In this document: positions 12,763 through 29,938 of the stretch, piece after piece | How positions within the stretch are numbered: position 1 is the stretch's first letter | Layout of the letters: every line of letters starts with the position of its first letter | Source: Eriocheir sinensis | Taxonomy: Eukaryota > Arthropoda > Malacostraca > Decapoda > Varunidae | Length of the DNA: 64,000 nucleotides | Assembly (NCBI RefSeq): GCF_024679095.1 | Contig: NW_026111787.1 | Span: 186,001 to 250,000, forward strand | Direction: 5' to 3' | Translations under genes and position numbers: made by a program | Notes under the pieces: model-generated | What the model saw: the letters and a program-made list of their open reading frames with translations, nothing else | Told to the model about the DNA's origin: nothing | The model's database searches: none

Positions 12763-15165
12763 ATTACTTTTGTATTTTGCATATAGTTACTATAAATTTA
12801 CGTTATTTTATGTATTTTGTATATATATATATATATAATTCACATTCTTTTATTAGTATTTTGTTTATTTATTTTGATACGAGTTTACATTTTTTTATGT
12901 GTATTTTGTATACCTTTTTTGATACGTATTTACTTCATTTTTTTTGTATTTTGTATATTTATTTTCTTAAAAATCTACGTTATTTTATGTGTATTCGTAT
13001 ATATATTTAAAAAAAAATTTACATGGTTTTATATGTATTTTGCATATCTATTTCAATACAAATTTACCTTATTGTATGTGAATTTTGTATATTTACTTTA
13101 ATACAAATTCAAATATTTTATGTGTGTCTTGGTATAAATATTTTTATAAAAAATGCGTTATTTTATGGGTATTTTGCATCTTAATTTTCATACAAATTTA
13201 TATTATTTTATTAATATTCTGTGTATTTATTTTGATACGATTTTATATTATTCTATTTGTGTTTTGTATATATTTTTTTTATACATATTTACCTTATTTA
13301 ATGTGTATTTTTTATATATATTTTATACAAATTTACGTTATTTTAAGTGTATTTGTTTATATATTTTCATTCAAATTTACATTATTTTATGTGTATTTTG
13401 TAAATGTATTTCAATACAAATTTACCTAATTTTTGTGTATTTTGTATACTTATTTTCATACAAATTAAAATTATTTTTGTGTATTTTTGTATATAGTTTT
13501 ATACAAATTTAGGTGATTTTATGTGTATATTGTATATCTATTTTCATACAAATACACATTCTTTTATTGATATTTTGTTTATTTATTTTGACGCGAATTT
13601 ACATTATTTAATGTGTATTTTATATATATATTTTTATACGTGTTTACATCATTTCATGTGTATTTTGTATATATATTTCTATAGAAATCTACGTTGATTT
13701 ATGAGTATTCGTATATAGATTTTGAAATAAATTTTCACTGTTTTATGTGTTTTTTGCATATTTTTTCTATACAAATTTACCTTATTGTATATGCATTTTG
13801 TATATTAATTTTAATACAAATTTAATTATGCTATGTGTATTTTTGTATATGTATTTTTATAAAAATATGCTTTATTTTATGGGTATTTTGCATTTTTATT
13901 TTCATACAAATTTACATTATTTTATTTATATTCTGTTTATTTTTTTTGAAACATTTTTACATTATTCTATGGGTATTTTGTATATCTATTTTTATACGTA
14001 TTTACTTAGTTTATGTGTATTTTGTATATATATTTTTTATAGAAATCTACGTTATTTTATGTGTATTCGTATATATTTTGAAACAAATTTACATTGTTTT
14101 ATATGTATTTTTGCATATCTCTTTCAATACAAGTTTACCTTATTGTATGTGCATTTTGTATATTTACTTCAATACAAATTTAAATATTTTATGTGTATTT
14201 TGGTATATATATTTTTATAAGAAATGCGCTATTTGATGGGAATTTTGCATCTTTATTTTCATACAAATTTACATTATTTTATTAATATTCGGTGTATTTA
14301 TTTTGATACGATTTCACATTATTCTATTTGTTTTTTGTATATATATTTTTTATACATATTTACATTATTTAATGTGTATCTTGCATGTATATTTCATACA
14401 ATTTTATTATCTATTATTTATTTTCATACAAATACACATTCTTTTCATGATATTTTGTTTATTTATTTTGACACGATTTTAATTAGATATGTATTTTGTA
14501 TATATATTTTTATACGTATTTACATAATTTCATGTGTATTTTGTATATATATTTCTATAGAAATATACGTTATTTTATGTGTATTCGTATATATATTTTG
14601 AAAAAAATTTACTTTGTTTTATATGTATTTTTGAATATCTTTTTCAATACTTACTGTATATGTACTGTATATGCATTTTGTATATTTATTTCAATACAAA
14701 TTTAAATATTTTATGTGTATTTTGGTATATATATTTTTATAAAAAATGCGCTATTTTATGGGAATTTTGCATCATTCTTTTCATACAAATTTACATTATT
14801 TTATTGATATTCTGTGTATTTATATTGATAGGATTTTACATTATTCTATTTCTTTTTTGTATATATTTTTTTATACACATTTACATTATTTAATGTGTAT
14901 CTTGCATATATATTTTATACAAATTTACGTTATTTTAAGTGTATTTGTTTATATATTTTCATTCAAATTTACATTATTTTATGTGTATTTTGTATATGTA
15001 TTTCAATACAATTTTACCTAATTTTACGTGTATTTTGTATATTTCTTTTCATATAAATTTTTAATTTTTTGTGTATTTTTGTATATAGTTTTATACAAAT
15101 TAGTTTATTTTATGTACGCATTTACTTTATTTAATGTGTGTTTTGTATATATATTTTTATGCAAA
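12731..15165 (+). repeat. Satellite block 10, forward arm of a large palindrome
   Basis: About 54 forward monomers with m1 markers near 13153, 13867, 14224 and 14746. It reads as the reverse complement of about 6510-8855, including the 8-mer derivative and the unusual TACTGTATATGTACTGTATA run near 14649. The right end switches orientation within GCAAATAAATCAACAAAATA. Confidence 0.85.
13867..14223 (+). repeat. 8-mer HOR derivative (357 bp)
   Basis: Consecutive m1 markers are only 357 bp apart. The monomers present are m1, m2, a hybrid that starts like m3 and ends like m11, then m12-m16. A deletion joining m3 to m11 explains exactly half of the 16-mer. The same 8-mer occurs reversed at about 7443-7800, 18811-19172, 23050-23404 and 51369-51723 (354-361 bp), so it was fixed before those segments were duplicated. 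Confidence 0.75.
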
Positions 15166-16053
<888 letters not shown>

Positions 16054-16340
16054 CACGTTATTTTATGTGTATTCGTATATATATTTTGAAACAAATTTAC
16101 ACTGTTTTATTTGTATTTTGCGTTTTATTTTTCAATACAAATTTACCTTTTTGTATGTGTGCATTATGTATATTAATTTTAATACAAATTTAATTATTCT
16201 ATGTGTATTTTTGTATATGTATTTAAAAAAAAATGCTTTATCTTATGGGTATTTTACTTCTTTATTTTCATACAAATTTAAATTATTTTATTGTTATTCT
16301 GTGTACTTATTTTGATACGATTTTACATTATTCTATGTAT
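16054..16340 (+). repeat. Satellite block 12, short forward block
   Basis: Forward m13, m14, m15, m16 and m1-m3 with odd members (TTTTGCGTTTTATTTTTC; GTGTGCATTATGTATATTA). It is part of the 1.7-kb duplication that recurs at 19607. Confidence 0.8.
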
Positions 16341-16408
16341 AACAAAAATAAATATATACAAAAATACACAAAAATAATTTAAATTTGTTTGAAAATAGAT
16401 ATGCAAAA
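16341..16408 (-). repeat. Mini-inversion, about 70 bp
   Basis: About one and a half reversed monomers between two forward blocks, entered at CTATGTATAACAAAAATAAA. The copy at 19908-19976 is almost identical. Confidence 0.7.
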
Positions 16409-17032
16409 TATGTGTATTTTGTATATATATTTCAATTCAAATTTAGCTTATTTTGTGTGTATTTTGTTTATATTTTCATACAAATTTAATTACTTCTGTG
16501 TATTTTTGTATATAGTTTTATATAAATTTACGTTATTTTATGTGTATTTTGTATATTTATATTTATACAAATACACTTTCTTTTATTGGTATTTTGTTTA
16601 TTTATTTTGATACGAATTTAGATTATTTTATGTGTATTTTGTATACATTTTTTTATACGTATTTACTTCATTTTATGTGTATTTTGTATATATATTTTTA
16701 TAGAAATTTACGTTATTTTATGTGTATTCGTATATATATTTTGAAACAAATTTACATTGTTTTATATGTATTTTGCATATCTATTTCAACCTTATTGTAT
16801 GTGTTTTTTGTATATTTATTTTAATACAAATTAAATTTTTTGATGTGTATTTTGGTATTTATATTTTTATAAATAAAAAAAATGCGTTATTTTATGGGTA
16901 TTTTGCTTCTTTATTTTCATACAAATTTACATTATTTTATTAATATTCTGTGTATTTATTTTGATACGATTTTACATTATTCTATTTGTGTTTTGTACAT
17001 ATTTTTTTTATACAAATTTACGTTTTTTTATA
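16409..17032 (+). repeat. Satellite block 14
   Basis: Forward m6, m7, m8, m10-m16 and m1-m3. m14 and m15 are fused by a deletion (CTATTTCAACCTTATTG). That private deletion is shared with the copy at 20345, supporting recent duplication. Confidence 0.8.
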
Positions 17033-17652
17033 AAATTATTGATACCAAAATACACATAAAATATTTCAATTTGTATTAAAATAAATATACAAAATGCACA
17101 TACAATAAGGTAAATTTGTATTGAAATAGATATGCAAAATACATATAAAATAATGTAAATTTGTTTCAAAATATATATACGAATACACATAAAATAACGT
17201 AGATTTTTATTAAAATACATATACAAAATACATATAAAATAAAGTAAATACGTATAAAAAAATGTATACAAAATACACATAAAATAATGTAAATTCGTAT
17301 AAAGGTAAATAAACAATATACCAATAAAAGAATGTGTATTTGTATAAATATAAATATACAAAATGCGCATAAAATAACGTAAATTTATATTAAACTATAT
17401 ACATAAAATAACGCAAATTTCTATAAAAATGAACATAAAATAAATTTGCATAAAAATATATATACAAAAAACACATTAGATAATGTAAATGAGTATAAAA
17501 ATATGTATAGAAAATACCTATGAAATAATCTAAATTCGTATCGAATTAAATTAAGAAAATACCAATAAAATAATGAAATTTTGGATGAAAATATATATAC
17601 AAAATACACATAAAATAACCTAAATACAAATACAAATATACACATAAAATAT
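17033..17652 (-). repeat. Satellite block 15, reverse orientation
   Basis: About 14 reversed monomers, including the divergent subtype with TCGAATTAAATTAAG. The same subtype lies forward at 4340-4450 and 40490-40600. Near-identical copy at 20599-21217. Confidence 0.8.
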
Positions 17653-17808
17653 TGTATTTTGTATATACATTTCAATTCAAATTTAGCTTATTTTATCTGT
17701 ATTTTGTATATCTATTTTCATACGAATTTAATTACTTTTGTGTATTTTTGTATAGTTTTATACAAATTTACGTTATTTTATGTGTATTTTGTATATTTAT
17801 ATTTATAC
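17653..17808 (+). repeat. Short forward block
   Basis: Three to four forward monomers (m6, m7, m8, m9-like) between reversed blocks. The first 130 bp are shared with 21218-21345. The duplication with that site ends here. Confidence 0.75.
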
Positions 17809-19907
<2,099 letters not shown>

Positions 19908-19976
19908 AACAAAAATAAATATATACAATAATACACAAAAATAATTTAAATTTGTTTGAAAATAGATATGCAAAAT
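19908..19976 (-). repeat. Mini-inversion, about 70 bp (second copy)
   Basis: Duplicate of 16341-16408, entered at the same CTATGTATAACAAAAATAAA word. It differs by single bases (ACAATAATACAC here). Confidence 0.7.
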
Positions 19977-20598
19977 ATGTGTATTTTGTATATATATTTC
20001 AATTCAAATTTAGCTTATTTTGTGTGTATTTTGTTTATATTTTCATACAAATTTAATTACTTCTGTGTATTTTTGTATATAGTTTTATATAAATTTACGT
20101 TATTTTATGTGTATTTTGTATATTTATATTTATACAAATACACATTCTTTTATTGGTATTTTGTTTATTTATTTTGATACGAATTTAGATTATTTTATGT
20201 GTATTTTGTATACATTTTTTTATACGCATTTACTTCATTTTATGTGTATTTTGTATATATATTTTTATAGAAATCTACGTTATTTTATGTGTATTCGTAT
20301 ATATAATTTGAAACAAATTTACATTGTTTTATATGTATTTTGTATATCTATTTCAACCTTATTGTATGTGTTTTTTGTATATTTATTTTAATACAAATTT
20401 AATTTTTTGATGTGTATTTTGGTATTTATATTTTTATAAATAAAAAAAATGCGTTATTTTATGGGTATTTTGCTTCTTTATTTTCATACAAATTTACATT
20501 ATTTTATTAATATTCTGTGTATTTATTTTGATACGATTTTACATTATTCTATTTGTGTTTTGTACATATTTTTTTATACAAATTTACGTTTTTTTATA
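19977..20598 (+). repeat. Satellite block 20, duplicate of block 14
   Basis: Matches 16409-17032 with few differences (CACATTC against CACTTTC; TACGCATTT against TACGTATTT) and shares the m14-m15 deletion. Confidence 0.85.
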
Positions 20599-21217
20599 AA
20601 ATTATTGATACCAAAATACACATAAAATATTTCAATTTGTATTAAAATAAATATACAAAATGCACATACAATAAGGTAAATTTGTATTGAAATAGATATG
20701 CAAAATACATATAAAATAATGTAAATTTGTTTCAAAATATATATACGAATACACATAAAATAACGTAGATTTTTATAAAAATACATATACAAAATACATA
20801 TAAAATAAAGTAAATACGTATAAAAAATGTATACAAAATACACATAAAATAATGTAAATTCGTATAAAGGTAAATAAACAATATACCAATAAAAGAATGT
20901 GTATTTGTATAAATATAAATATACAAAATGCGCTTAAAATAACGTAAATTTATATTAAACTATATACATAAAATAACGCAAATTTCTATAAAAATGAACA
21001 TAAAATAAATTTGCATAAAAATATATATACAAAAAACACATTAGATAATGTAAATGAGTATAAAAATATGTATAGAAAATACCTATGAAATAATCTAAAT
21101 TCGTATCGAATTAAATTAAGAAAATACCAATAAAATAATGAAATTTTGGATGAAAATATATATACAAAATACACATAAAATAACCTAAATACAAATACAA
21201 ATATACACATAAAATAT
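20599..21217 (-). repeat. Satellite block 21, duplicate of block 15
   Basis: Reversed monomers collinear with 17033-17652 at offset about 3565, nearly identical by eye. Confidence 0.85.
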
Positions 21218-21984
21218 TGTATTTTGTATATACATTTCAATTCAAATTTAGCTTATTTTATCTGTATTTTGTATATCTATTTTCATACGAATTTAATTAC
21301 TTTTGTGTATTTTTGTATAGTTTTATACAAATTTACGTTATTTTATGTATTTTGTATATTTATATTTATACAATACACATTCTTTGATTGGTATTTTGTT
21401 TATTTATTTTGATACGAATTTACATTATTTTATGTGTATTTTGTATAAATTTTCTTATACGTATTTATTTCATTTTATGTGTATTTTGTATATATATTTT
21501 TATACAAATCTACGTTATCTTATGTGTATTCGTATATATATTTTGAAACAAATTTACATTGTTTTATATGTATTTTGCATATCTATTTCAATACAGATTT
21601 ACCTTATTGTATGTGTATTTTGTATATTTATTTTAATATAAATTAATTTTTTCATGTGTATTTTGGTATATATATTTTTATAAAAAAAATGCGTTATTTT
21701 ATGTGTATTTTGGATCTTTATTTTCAGACAAATTTACATTGTTTTATTAATATTCTGTGTATTTATTTTAATACGATTTTACATTATTCTATTTAGGTTT
21801 TGTATATATTTTTTTTATACATATTTACATTATTTAATGTGTATTTTGTATATTTTAAAACATATCTACGTTTTTTTCTGCGCATCTGTTAAAATATTTT
21901 GATACAAATTTACATTATTTTATGTATTTTGTATATATATTTCAATACAAATTTAGTTTATTTTGTATATTTTGTATATCTATT
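21218..21984 (+). repeat. Satellite block 22
   Basis: Forward m6-m16 and m1-m6. It is collinear with 5620-6378, including the odd word GCGCATCTGTTAAAATATTT. It ends at the recurring CATTCGTATCAAAATAAATA switch. Confidence 0.8.
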
Positions 21985-24550
21985 TTCATTCGTATCAAAA
22001 TAAATAAACAAAATAGCAATCAAATAATGTAAATTTGTATGAGAAAACATATACAAATACACATAAATTAACGCAAATTTCTAAAAAAATATATGTACAA
22101 AAATGAACATAAAATAAAGTAAATTTGAATAAAAATATATATAAAAAACACAAATTAAATAAAGTAAATGAGTAAATAAAATAACCTAAATTTGTAAAAC
22201 TATATACAAATACACAAAAATATAAACAATTTGTATGAAAAGAAATATACAAAATACACATAAAATTAGGTAAATTTGTATTGAAATACATATACAAAAT
22301 ACACATAGAATAATGTAAATTTGAATGAAAATATATAAACAAATACACTTAAAATAACGTAAATTTGTATAAAATATATATTCAAGATACACATTAAATA
22401 ATGTAAATGTGTATAAAAAAATATATAAAAAAACAAATAGAATAATGTAAAATCGTATCAAAATAAATACACAGAATATTAATAAAATAATGTAAAATTG
22501 TATGAAAATAAAGATGCAAAACTCCATTAAAATAGCGTATTTTTATAGAATAGCAAAATACACATAAAATATTTAAATTTGTATTGAAAAAAATATACAA
22601 AATGCATATACAGTAAGGTAAATATGTATTAAAAGAGATATTCAATAATACATATAAAACAAAGTAAATTTGTTTCAAATATATATACGAATACACATAA
22701 AATAACGTAGATTTCAATAGAAATATATATACAAAATACACATGAAATTATGTAAATACGTATAAAAATATATATACAAAATACATATCTAATTAAATTC
22801 GTGTCAAAATAAATAAACAAAATAACATGAAAAGAATGCGTATTTGTATGAAAATAAATAATAGATAATAAATTTGTATGAAATATATATGCAAGATACA
22901 CATTAAATAATGTAAATATGTATAAAAAAATATATATACAAAAAACAAATAGAATAATGTGAAATCGTATCAAAATAAATACACCGAATATTAATAAAAT
23001 AATGTAAATTTGTATGAAAATAAAGATGCAAAATTCCCATCAAATAGCGCATTTCTTATAAAAATATATATACCAAAATACACATAAAATATTTAAATTT
23101 GTATTGAAGTAAATATACAAAATGCACATACAATAAGGTAAACTTGTCTTGAAAGAGATATGCAAAAATACATATAAAACAATGTAAATTTGTTTCAAAA
23201 TATATACGAATACACATAAAATAACGTAGATTTCTATAAAAATATATATACAAAATACACATAAATTAAGTAAATACGTATAAAAATAGATATACAAAAT
23301 ACACATAGAATAATGTAAAAATGTTTCAAAAAAAAAACAGAATATAAATAAAATAATGTAAATTTGTATGAAAATAAAAATGCAAAATACCCATAAAATA
23401 AAGCATATATTTATAAAAATAGATATACAAAATACACATAGCATAATTAAATTTGTATTAAAATTAATATACAAAATGCATATACAATAAGGTAAATTTG
23501 TATTGAAAAAATATGCAAAATACACATAAAACAGTGTAAATTTATTTCAAAATCTATATACGAATTCTCATAAATCAACGTAGATTTCTATAGAAATATA
23601 TATGCAAAACACACATCAAATGATGTAAACACGTATAAAAATATATATATATAAAATACACATTAAATAATGTAAATTCGCGTCAAAATAAATAAACAAA
23701 ATATCAATAAAAGAATGTGTATTTGTATGAAAATAGATATACAATATACACATAAAATCACCTAAATTTGTATAAAACTATATACAAAAATACACAAAAA
23801 TAATTTTAATTTGTATGAAAATAAATATACAAAATACACATAAAATTAGGTAAATTTGTATTGAATTACATTTACAAAATACACATAAAATAATGTAAAT
23901 TTGAATGAAAATATATAAACAAATACACTTAAAATAACGTAAATTTGTATAAAATATATATAAAAAAAACACATTAAATAATGTAAATATGTATGAAAAA
24001 ATATATACAAAACACAAATAGAATAATATAAAATCGTATCAAAATAAATACACAGAATATTAATAAAATAATGTAAATTTGTATGAAAATTAAGATGCAA
24101 AATACCCATAAAATAACGCATTTTTATAAAAATATTTATACCAAGACACACATAAAATATTTGAATTTGTATTAAAATAAATATACAAAATGCACATACA
24201 ATAAGGTAAATTTGTATTGAAATAGATATGCAAAATACATATAAAACCATGTAAATTTTTTTCAAAATATATATACGAATACACATAAAATAACGTAGAT
24301 TTCTATGAAAAAAAATATACAAAATACACATAAAATGAAGTAAATACGTATAAAAAAAGGTATACAAAATACACATAAAATAATGTAAACTCGTATCAAA
24401 ATAAATAAACAAAATACTAATAAAAGAATGTGTATTGTATAAATATAAATATATAAAATACAAATAAAATAACGTAAATTTATATAAAACTATATGCAAA
24501 AATACACAAAAGTAATTAAATTTGTGTGAAAATAGATATACAAAATACAT
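21985..24550 (-). repeat. Satellite block 23, reverse orientation
   Basis: About 57 reversed monomers collinear with 6379-8854. It keeps the m6-m7 pair missing near 8207 and has only a short unexpanded TA run in m11 near 23641. It contains the 8-mer derivative (23050-23404) and ends in the fold-back palindrome. Confidence 0.85.
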
Positions 24551-24582
24551 GTGTATTTTGTATATTTATTTTCATACAAATT
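24518..24582. repeat. Fold-back palindrome (class S), copy 4
   Basis: Centre near 24550, same arms and flanks as the copy at 8824. Confidence 0.85.
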
Positions 24583-25387
24583 GAAATTATTTTTGTTTAT
24601 TTTTTTATATATTTTCAAACAAATTTTCGTTATTTTATGTGTATTTTGTATACTTATTTATTCTTCAAATATACTTTCTTTTATCTGAATTTTGTTTATT
24701 GAATTTGAAACGAATTTACCTTATTTTGTATATCTATTTCCATACAAATTAAAATTCTTCTGTGTATTTTTGTATATAGTTTTATATAAATTTACGTTAT
24801 TTTATGTGTATTTTGTATATTTATATTTATACAAATACACATTCTTTTATTGGTATTTTGTATATTTATTTTGATACGAATTTACATTATTTTATGTGTA
24901 TTTTGTATACATTTTTTTATACGTATTTACTTCATTTTATGTGTATTTTGTATATATATTTTTATAGAAATCTAAGTTATTTTATGTGTATTCGTATATA
25001 TATTTTGAAACAAATTTACATTGTTTTATATGTATTTTGCATATCTATTTCAATACAAATTTACCTTATTGTATGTGTTTTTTGTATATTTATTTTAATA
25101 CATATTTAATTTTTTGATGTGTATTTTGGTATATATATTTTTATAAATAAAAAAAATGCATTATTTTATGGGTATTTTGCTTCTTTATTTTCATACAAAT
25201 TTACATTATTTTATTAATATTCTGTGTATTTATTTTGATACGATTTTACATTATTCTATTTGTGTTTTGTACATATTTTTTTTATACAAATTTACGTTAT
25301 TTTAAGTGTATTTGTTTATGTATTTTCATTCAAATTTACATTATTTTATGTGTATTTTGTGTATGTATTTCAATACAAATTTATAAA
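24551..25387 (+). repeat. Satellite block 24 with X-type monomers
   Basis: Copy of 8855-9646: X-type monomers, then m8-m16 and m1-m6. It includes the AATAAAAAAAATGC insertion at the m16-m1 boundary. It ends at CAATACAAATTTATAAATAT. Confidence 0.8.
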
Positions 25388-26246
25388 TATATAAACAAAT
25401 ACACTTTAAATAACGTAAATTTGTATAAAAAAAATATGTACAAAACACAAATAGAATAATGTAAAATCGTATCAAAATAAATACACAGAATATTAATAAA
25501 ATAATGTAAATTTGTATGAAAATAAAGAAGCAAAATACCCATAAAATAACGCATTTTTTTTATTTATAAAAATATATATACCAAAATACACATCAAAAAA
25601 TTAAATTTGTATTAAAATAAATATACAAAAAACACATACAATAAGGTAAATTTGTATTGAAATAGATATGCAAAATACATATAAAACAATGTAAATTTGT
25701 TTCAAAATATATATACGAATACACATAAAATAACGTAGATTTCTATAAAAATATATATACAAAATACAAGTAAAATAAACTAAATACGTATAAAAAAAAA
25801 TGTATACAAAATACACATAAAATAATGTAAATTCGTATCAAAATAAATAAACAAAATACCAATAAAAGAATGTGTATTTGTATAAATATAAATATACAAA
25901 ATACACATAAAATAACGTAAATTTATATAAAACTATATACAAAAATACACAGAAGTAATTAAATTTGTATGAAAATATATACAAAATACACACAAAATAA
26001 GCTAAATTTGAATTGAAATATATATACAAAATACATGAAATAAAGTAAATTTGTATCAAAATATTTATACAAATACACATATAATAACGTAAATTTGTAT
26101 GAAAATATATAAACAAAATACACATTAAATAATGTAAGTACGTATAAAAAATATGTACAAAATACACATATAATCATGTAATTCGTATCAAAATAAATAA
26201 ACAAAATACCAATAAAATAATATAAATTTGTATGAGTAAACGTGTA
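25388..26246 (-). repeat. Satellite block 25, reverse orientation
   Basis: About 19 reversed monomers, m5 down to m10 of the preceding HOR. The right part is the reverse complement of 116-716. It ends at the GAGTAAACGTGTATGTTGCA junction. Confidence 0.8.
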
Positions 26247-26874
26247 TGTTGCATATTTTTTCAATACAAATTTACCTTATTATATACGCATTTTGTATAT
26301 TAATTTTAATACAAATTTAATTATTCGATGTGTATTTTGTATCTGTATTTGTATATATATTTTTATACGCTTTTACATTATTTAATATTTATTTTGAATA
26401 TATATTTATATACAAATTCATGGTATTTTATGTGTATTTGTATATATATTTTTATATAAATTTACATTATTTTATGTGTATTTTGTACATATATTTTTTT
26501 ACAAATCTACCTTATTTTATGTTTATTTTGTATGTGTATTTTGTATATTTATATTTATCCAAATACACATTCTTTTATTGGTATTTTGTTTATTTATTTT
26601 AATTCGAATTTACATTATTTTATGTGTATTTTGTATACATTTTTTTATACGTATTTAATTAATTTTATGTGTAATTTGTATATATATTTTTATAGAAATC
26701 TACGTTTTTTTATTTATATTCGTATATATATTTTGAAACAAATTTACATTCTTTTATATGTATTTTTGCATATCTCTTTCAATACAAATTTACCTTATTG
26801 TATGTGCATTTTGTATATTTATTTCAATGCAAATTTAAATATTTTGTGTATTTTGGTATATATATTTTTTTAAG
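26247..26874 (+). repeat. Satellite block 26
   Basis: Forward m14-m15, then the ATTCATGGTATTTTATG subtype and m10-m16. It is close to 61020-61560. Confidence 0.8.
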
Positions 26875-28126
26875 ATTACGAAAATTTGAATAAAAATATA
26901 TACAAAAAAACAAAAAAATAAATTTCAATTTGTATGAAAATAGATATACAAAATACACATATAATTAGTTAAATTTGTATTTAAATACATGTACAAAATA
27001 CACATAAAATAATGTAAATTTGTATGAAATGAAAACAAATTCACATAAAATTCGCGTCAAAATAAATAAACAAAATATCAATAAAAGAATGTGTATTTGT
27101 ATGAAAATAGATATACAAAATACACATAAAATAACCTAAATTTGTATCAAACTATATACAAAAATACACAAAAATATTTTAAATTTGTATGAAAATAAAT
27201 ATACAAAATACACATAAAATTAGGTAAATTTGTATTGAAATACATACACAAAATACACATAAAATAATGTAAATTTGAATGAAAATACATAAACAAATAC
27301 ACTTAAAATAACGTAAATTTATATAAAAAATATGTACAAAACACAAATAGAATAATGTAAAATCGTATCAAAATAAATACACAGAATATTAATAAAATAA
27401 TGTAAATTTGTATGAAAATAAAGATGCAAAATACCCATAAAATAACGCATTTTTTATTTAAAAAAATATATATACCAGAATACACATCAAAAAATTAAAT
27501 CTGTATTAAAATAAATATACAAAAAACACATACAATAAGGTAAATCTGTATTGAAATAGATATGCAAAATACATATAAAACAATGTAAATTTGTTTCAAA
27601 ATATATATACGAATACACATATAATAACGTAGATTTCTATAAAAATATATATACAAAATACACATAAAATGAAGTAAATAAGAATAAAAAATCTATACAA
27701 AATACATAAAATAATGTAAACTCGTATCAAAATAAATAAACAAAATAGCAATAAAAATGTGTATTTGTATAAATATAAATATACAAAATACACATAAAAT
27801 AACGTAAATTTATATAAAACTATATACAAAAATACACAGAAGTAATTAAATTTGTATGAAAATATATACAAAATTTACACAAAATAAGCTAAATTTGAAT
27901 TGAAATATATATACAAAATACATGAAATAAAGTAAATATGTATCAAAATATTTATACAAATACACATATAATAACGTAAATTTGTATGAAAATGTATACA
28001 CAAAATACACATTAAATAATGTAAATACGTATAAAAAAATATGTACAAAATACACATATAATCATGTAATTCGTATCAAAATAAATAAACAAAATACCAA
28101 TAAAATAATATAAATTTGTATGAGTA
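26875..28126 (-). repeat. Satellite block 27, reverse orientation
   Basis: About 28 reversed monomers. 27300-28126 parallels 25430-26246, giving a second copy of the same junction at its right end (GTGTGTTGCA variant). Confidence 0.8.
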
Positions 28127-29938
28127 AACGTGTGTGTTGCATATTTTTTCAATACAAATTTACCTTATTATATACGCATTTTGTATATTAATTTTAATAT
28201 ATGTGTATTTGAATATATATTTTGATACAAATTTACATTATTTTATGTATTTTCTATATTTATTTCAATTCAAATTTAGCTTATTTTATGTCTTTTGTAT
28301 ATCTATTTTCATACAAATTTAATTATTTTTGTTTATTTTTGTATTTAGTTTTATACAATTTTACGTTATTTTATGTGTATTTTGTATATTTATATTTATA
28401 CAAGTAAACATTCTTTTATTGGCATTTAGTTTATTTATTTTGATACGAGTTTACATTATTTTATGTGTATTTTGTATACATTTTCTTATACGTATTTACT
28501 TCATTTTATGTGTATTTTGTATATGTATTTTTATAGAAATCTACGTTATTTTATGTGTATTCGTATATATATATATATATTTTGAAACAAATTTACATTG
28601 TTTTATGTGTATTTTGCATATCTATTTCAATACAAATTTACCTTATTGTATGTGCATTTTGTATATTTATTGTAATACAAATTTAAATATTTTATGTGTA
28701 TTTTGGTATATATATTTAAAAAAAAATGCGTTGTTTTATGGGTGCTTTGCGTCTTTATTTTCATACAAATTTACATTATTTTATTAATATACTGTGTATT
28801 TATTTTGATACTATTTTACATTATTCTATTTGTGTTTTGTATATACTTTTTTATTCATATTTACATTATTTAATGTGTATTTTCTATATATATTTCATAC
28901 AAATTTACGTTATTTTAAGTGAATTTGTTTATATATTTTCATTCAAATTTACATTATTTTATGTGTATTTTGTATATGTATTTCAATAGAAATTTAACTA
29001 GTTTTATGTGTATTTTGTATATATATTTTTATACAAATTTAAATTATTTTTGTGTATTTTTTTAATAGAGTTTTATACAAATTTACAATATTTTGTGTAT
29101 TTTGTATATCTATTTTCATACAAATACACATTCTTTTATTGATATTTTGTTTATTTATTTTGATGCGAATTTATATTATTTAATGTGTATCGTGTATATA
29201 TATTTTTGTACGTATTTACGTCATTTCATGTGTATTTTTTATATATATTTCTATAGAAATATACGTTATTTTATGTGTATTCGTATATATATTTTGAAAC
29301 AAATATACATTGTTTTATGTGCATTTTGTATATTTTTTCAATACAAATTTCCCTTATTGTACGTGCATTTTGTATATTAATTTTAATACAAATTTAATTA
29401 TTCTATGTGTATTCTTGTATATGTATTTTAAGAAAAATATGCTTTATTTTATGGGTATTTTGCATCTTTATTTTCATACAAAACTACATTATTTTATTGA
29501 TATTCTGTGTATTTATTTTGGTACGGTTTTACATTATTCTATGTATATTTTGTATATCTATTTTATACAAATGTACGTTATTTTATGTGAATTTGTTTTC
29601 ATTTCATACAAATTTACATTATTTTATGTGTATTTTGTACATGTTTTTAAATACAAATTTAACTAGCTATATGTGTATTTTGTATATCTATTTTCATATA
29701 AATTGAAATTTATTTTTTTGTTTTTTCGTATATATTTTTATTCAAATTTTCGTAATTTTATGTGTATTTTGTATATTTATTTTTCTACAAATATACGTTC
29801 TTTTATCGGAATTTTGTTTATTTATTTTGATACGAATTTTCATTTTTTTAGGTGTATTTGATATATATATTTTTATACTTATTTACATAATTTTATATGT
29901 ATTTTGAATATATATTTTCATAGAAATTTACTCTATAT
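28127..29938 (+). repeat. Satellite block 28 with a complete HOR
   Basis: Forward array containing the reference HOR 28726-29438. Private words GGCATTTAGTTTATTT and AAGTAAACATTC reappear reversed near 47715-47740, so this block and 46240-48000 are inverted duplicates. Confidence 0.85.
28726..29438 (+). repeat. Reference 16-mer HOR unit (713 bp)
   Basis: A complete unit from one m1 (ATGCGTTG) to the next (ATGCTTTA). All sixteen monomers m1-m16 can be read in order with no missing member. Mean monomer length is 44.6 bp. It carries private variants, for example CTTTGCGTC in m1 and ATATACTGTG in m2, which help trace its copies. A related copy lies in inverse orientation within 46240-48000. Confidence 0.85.
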
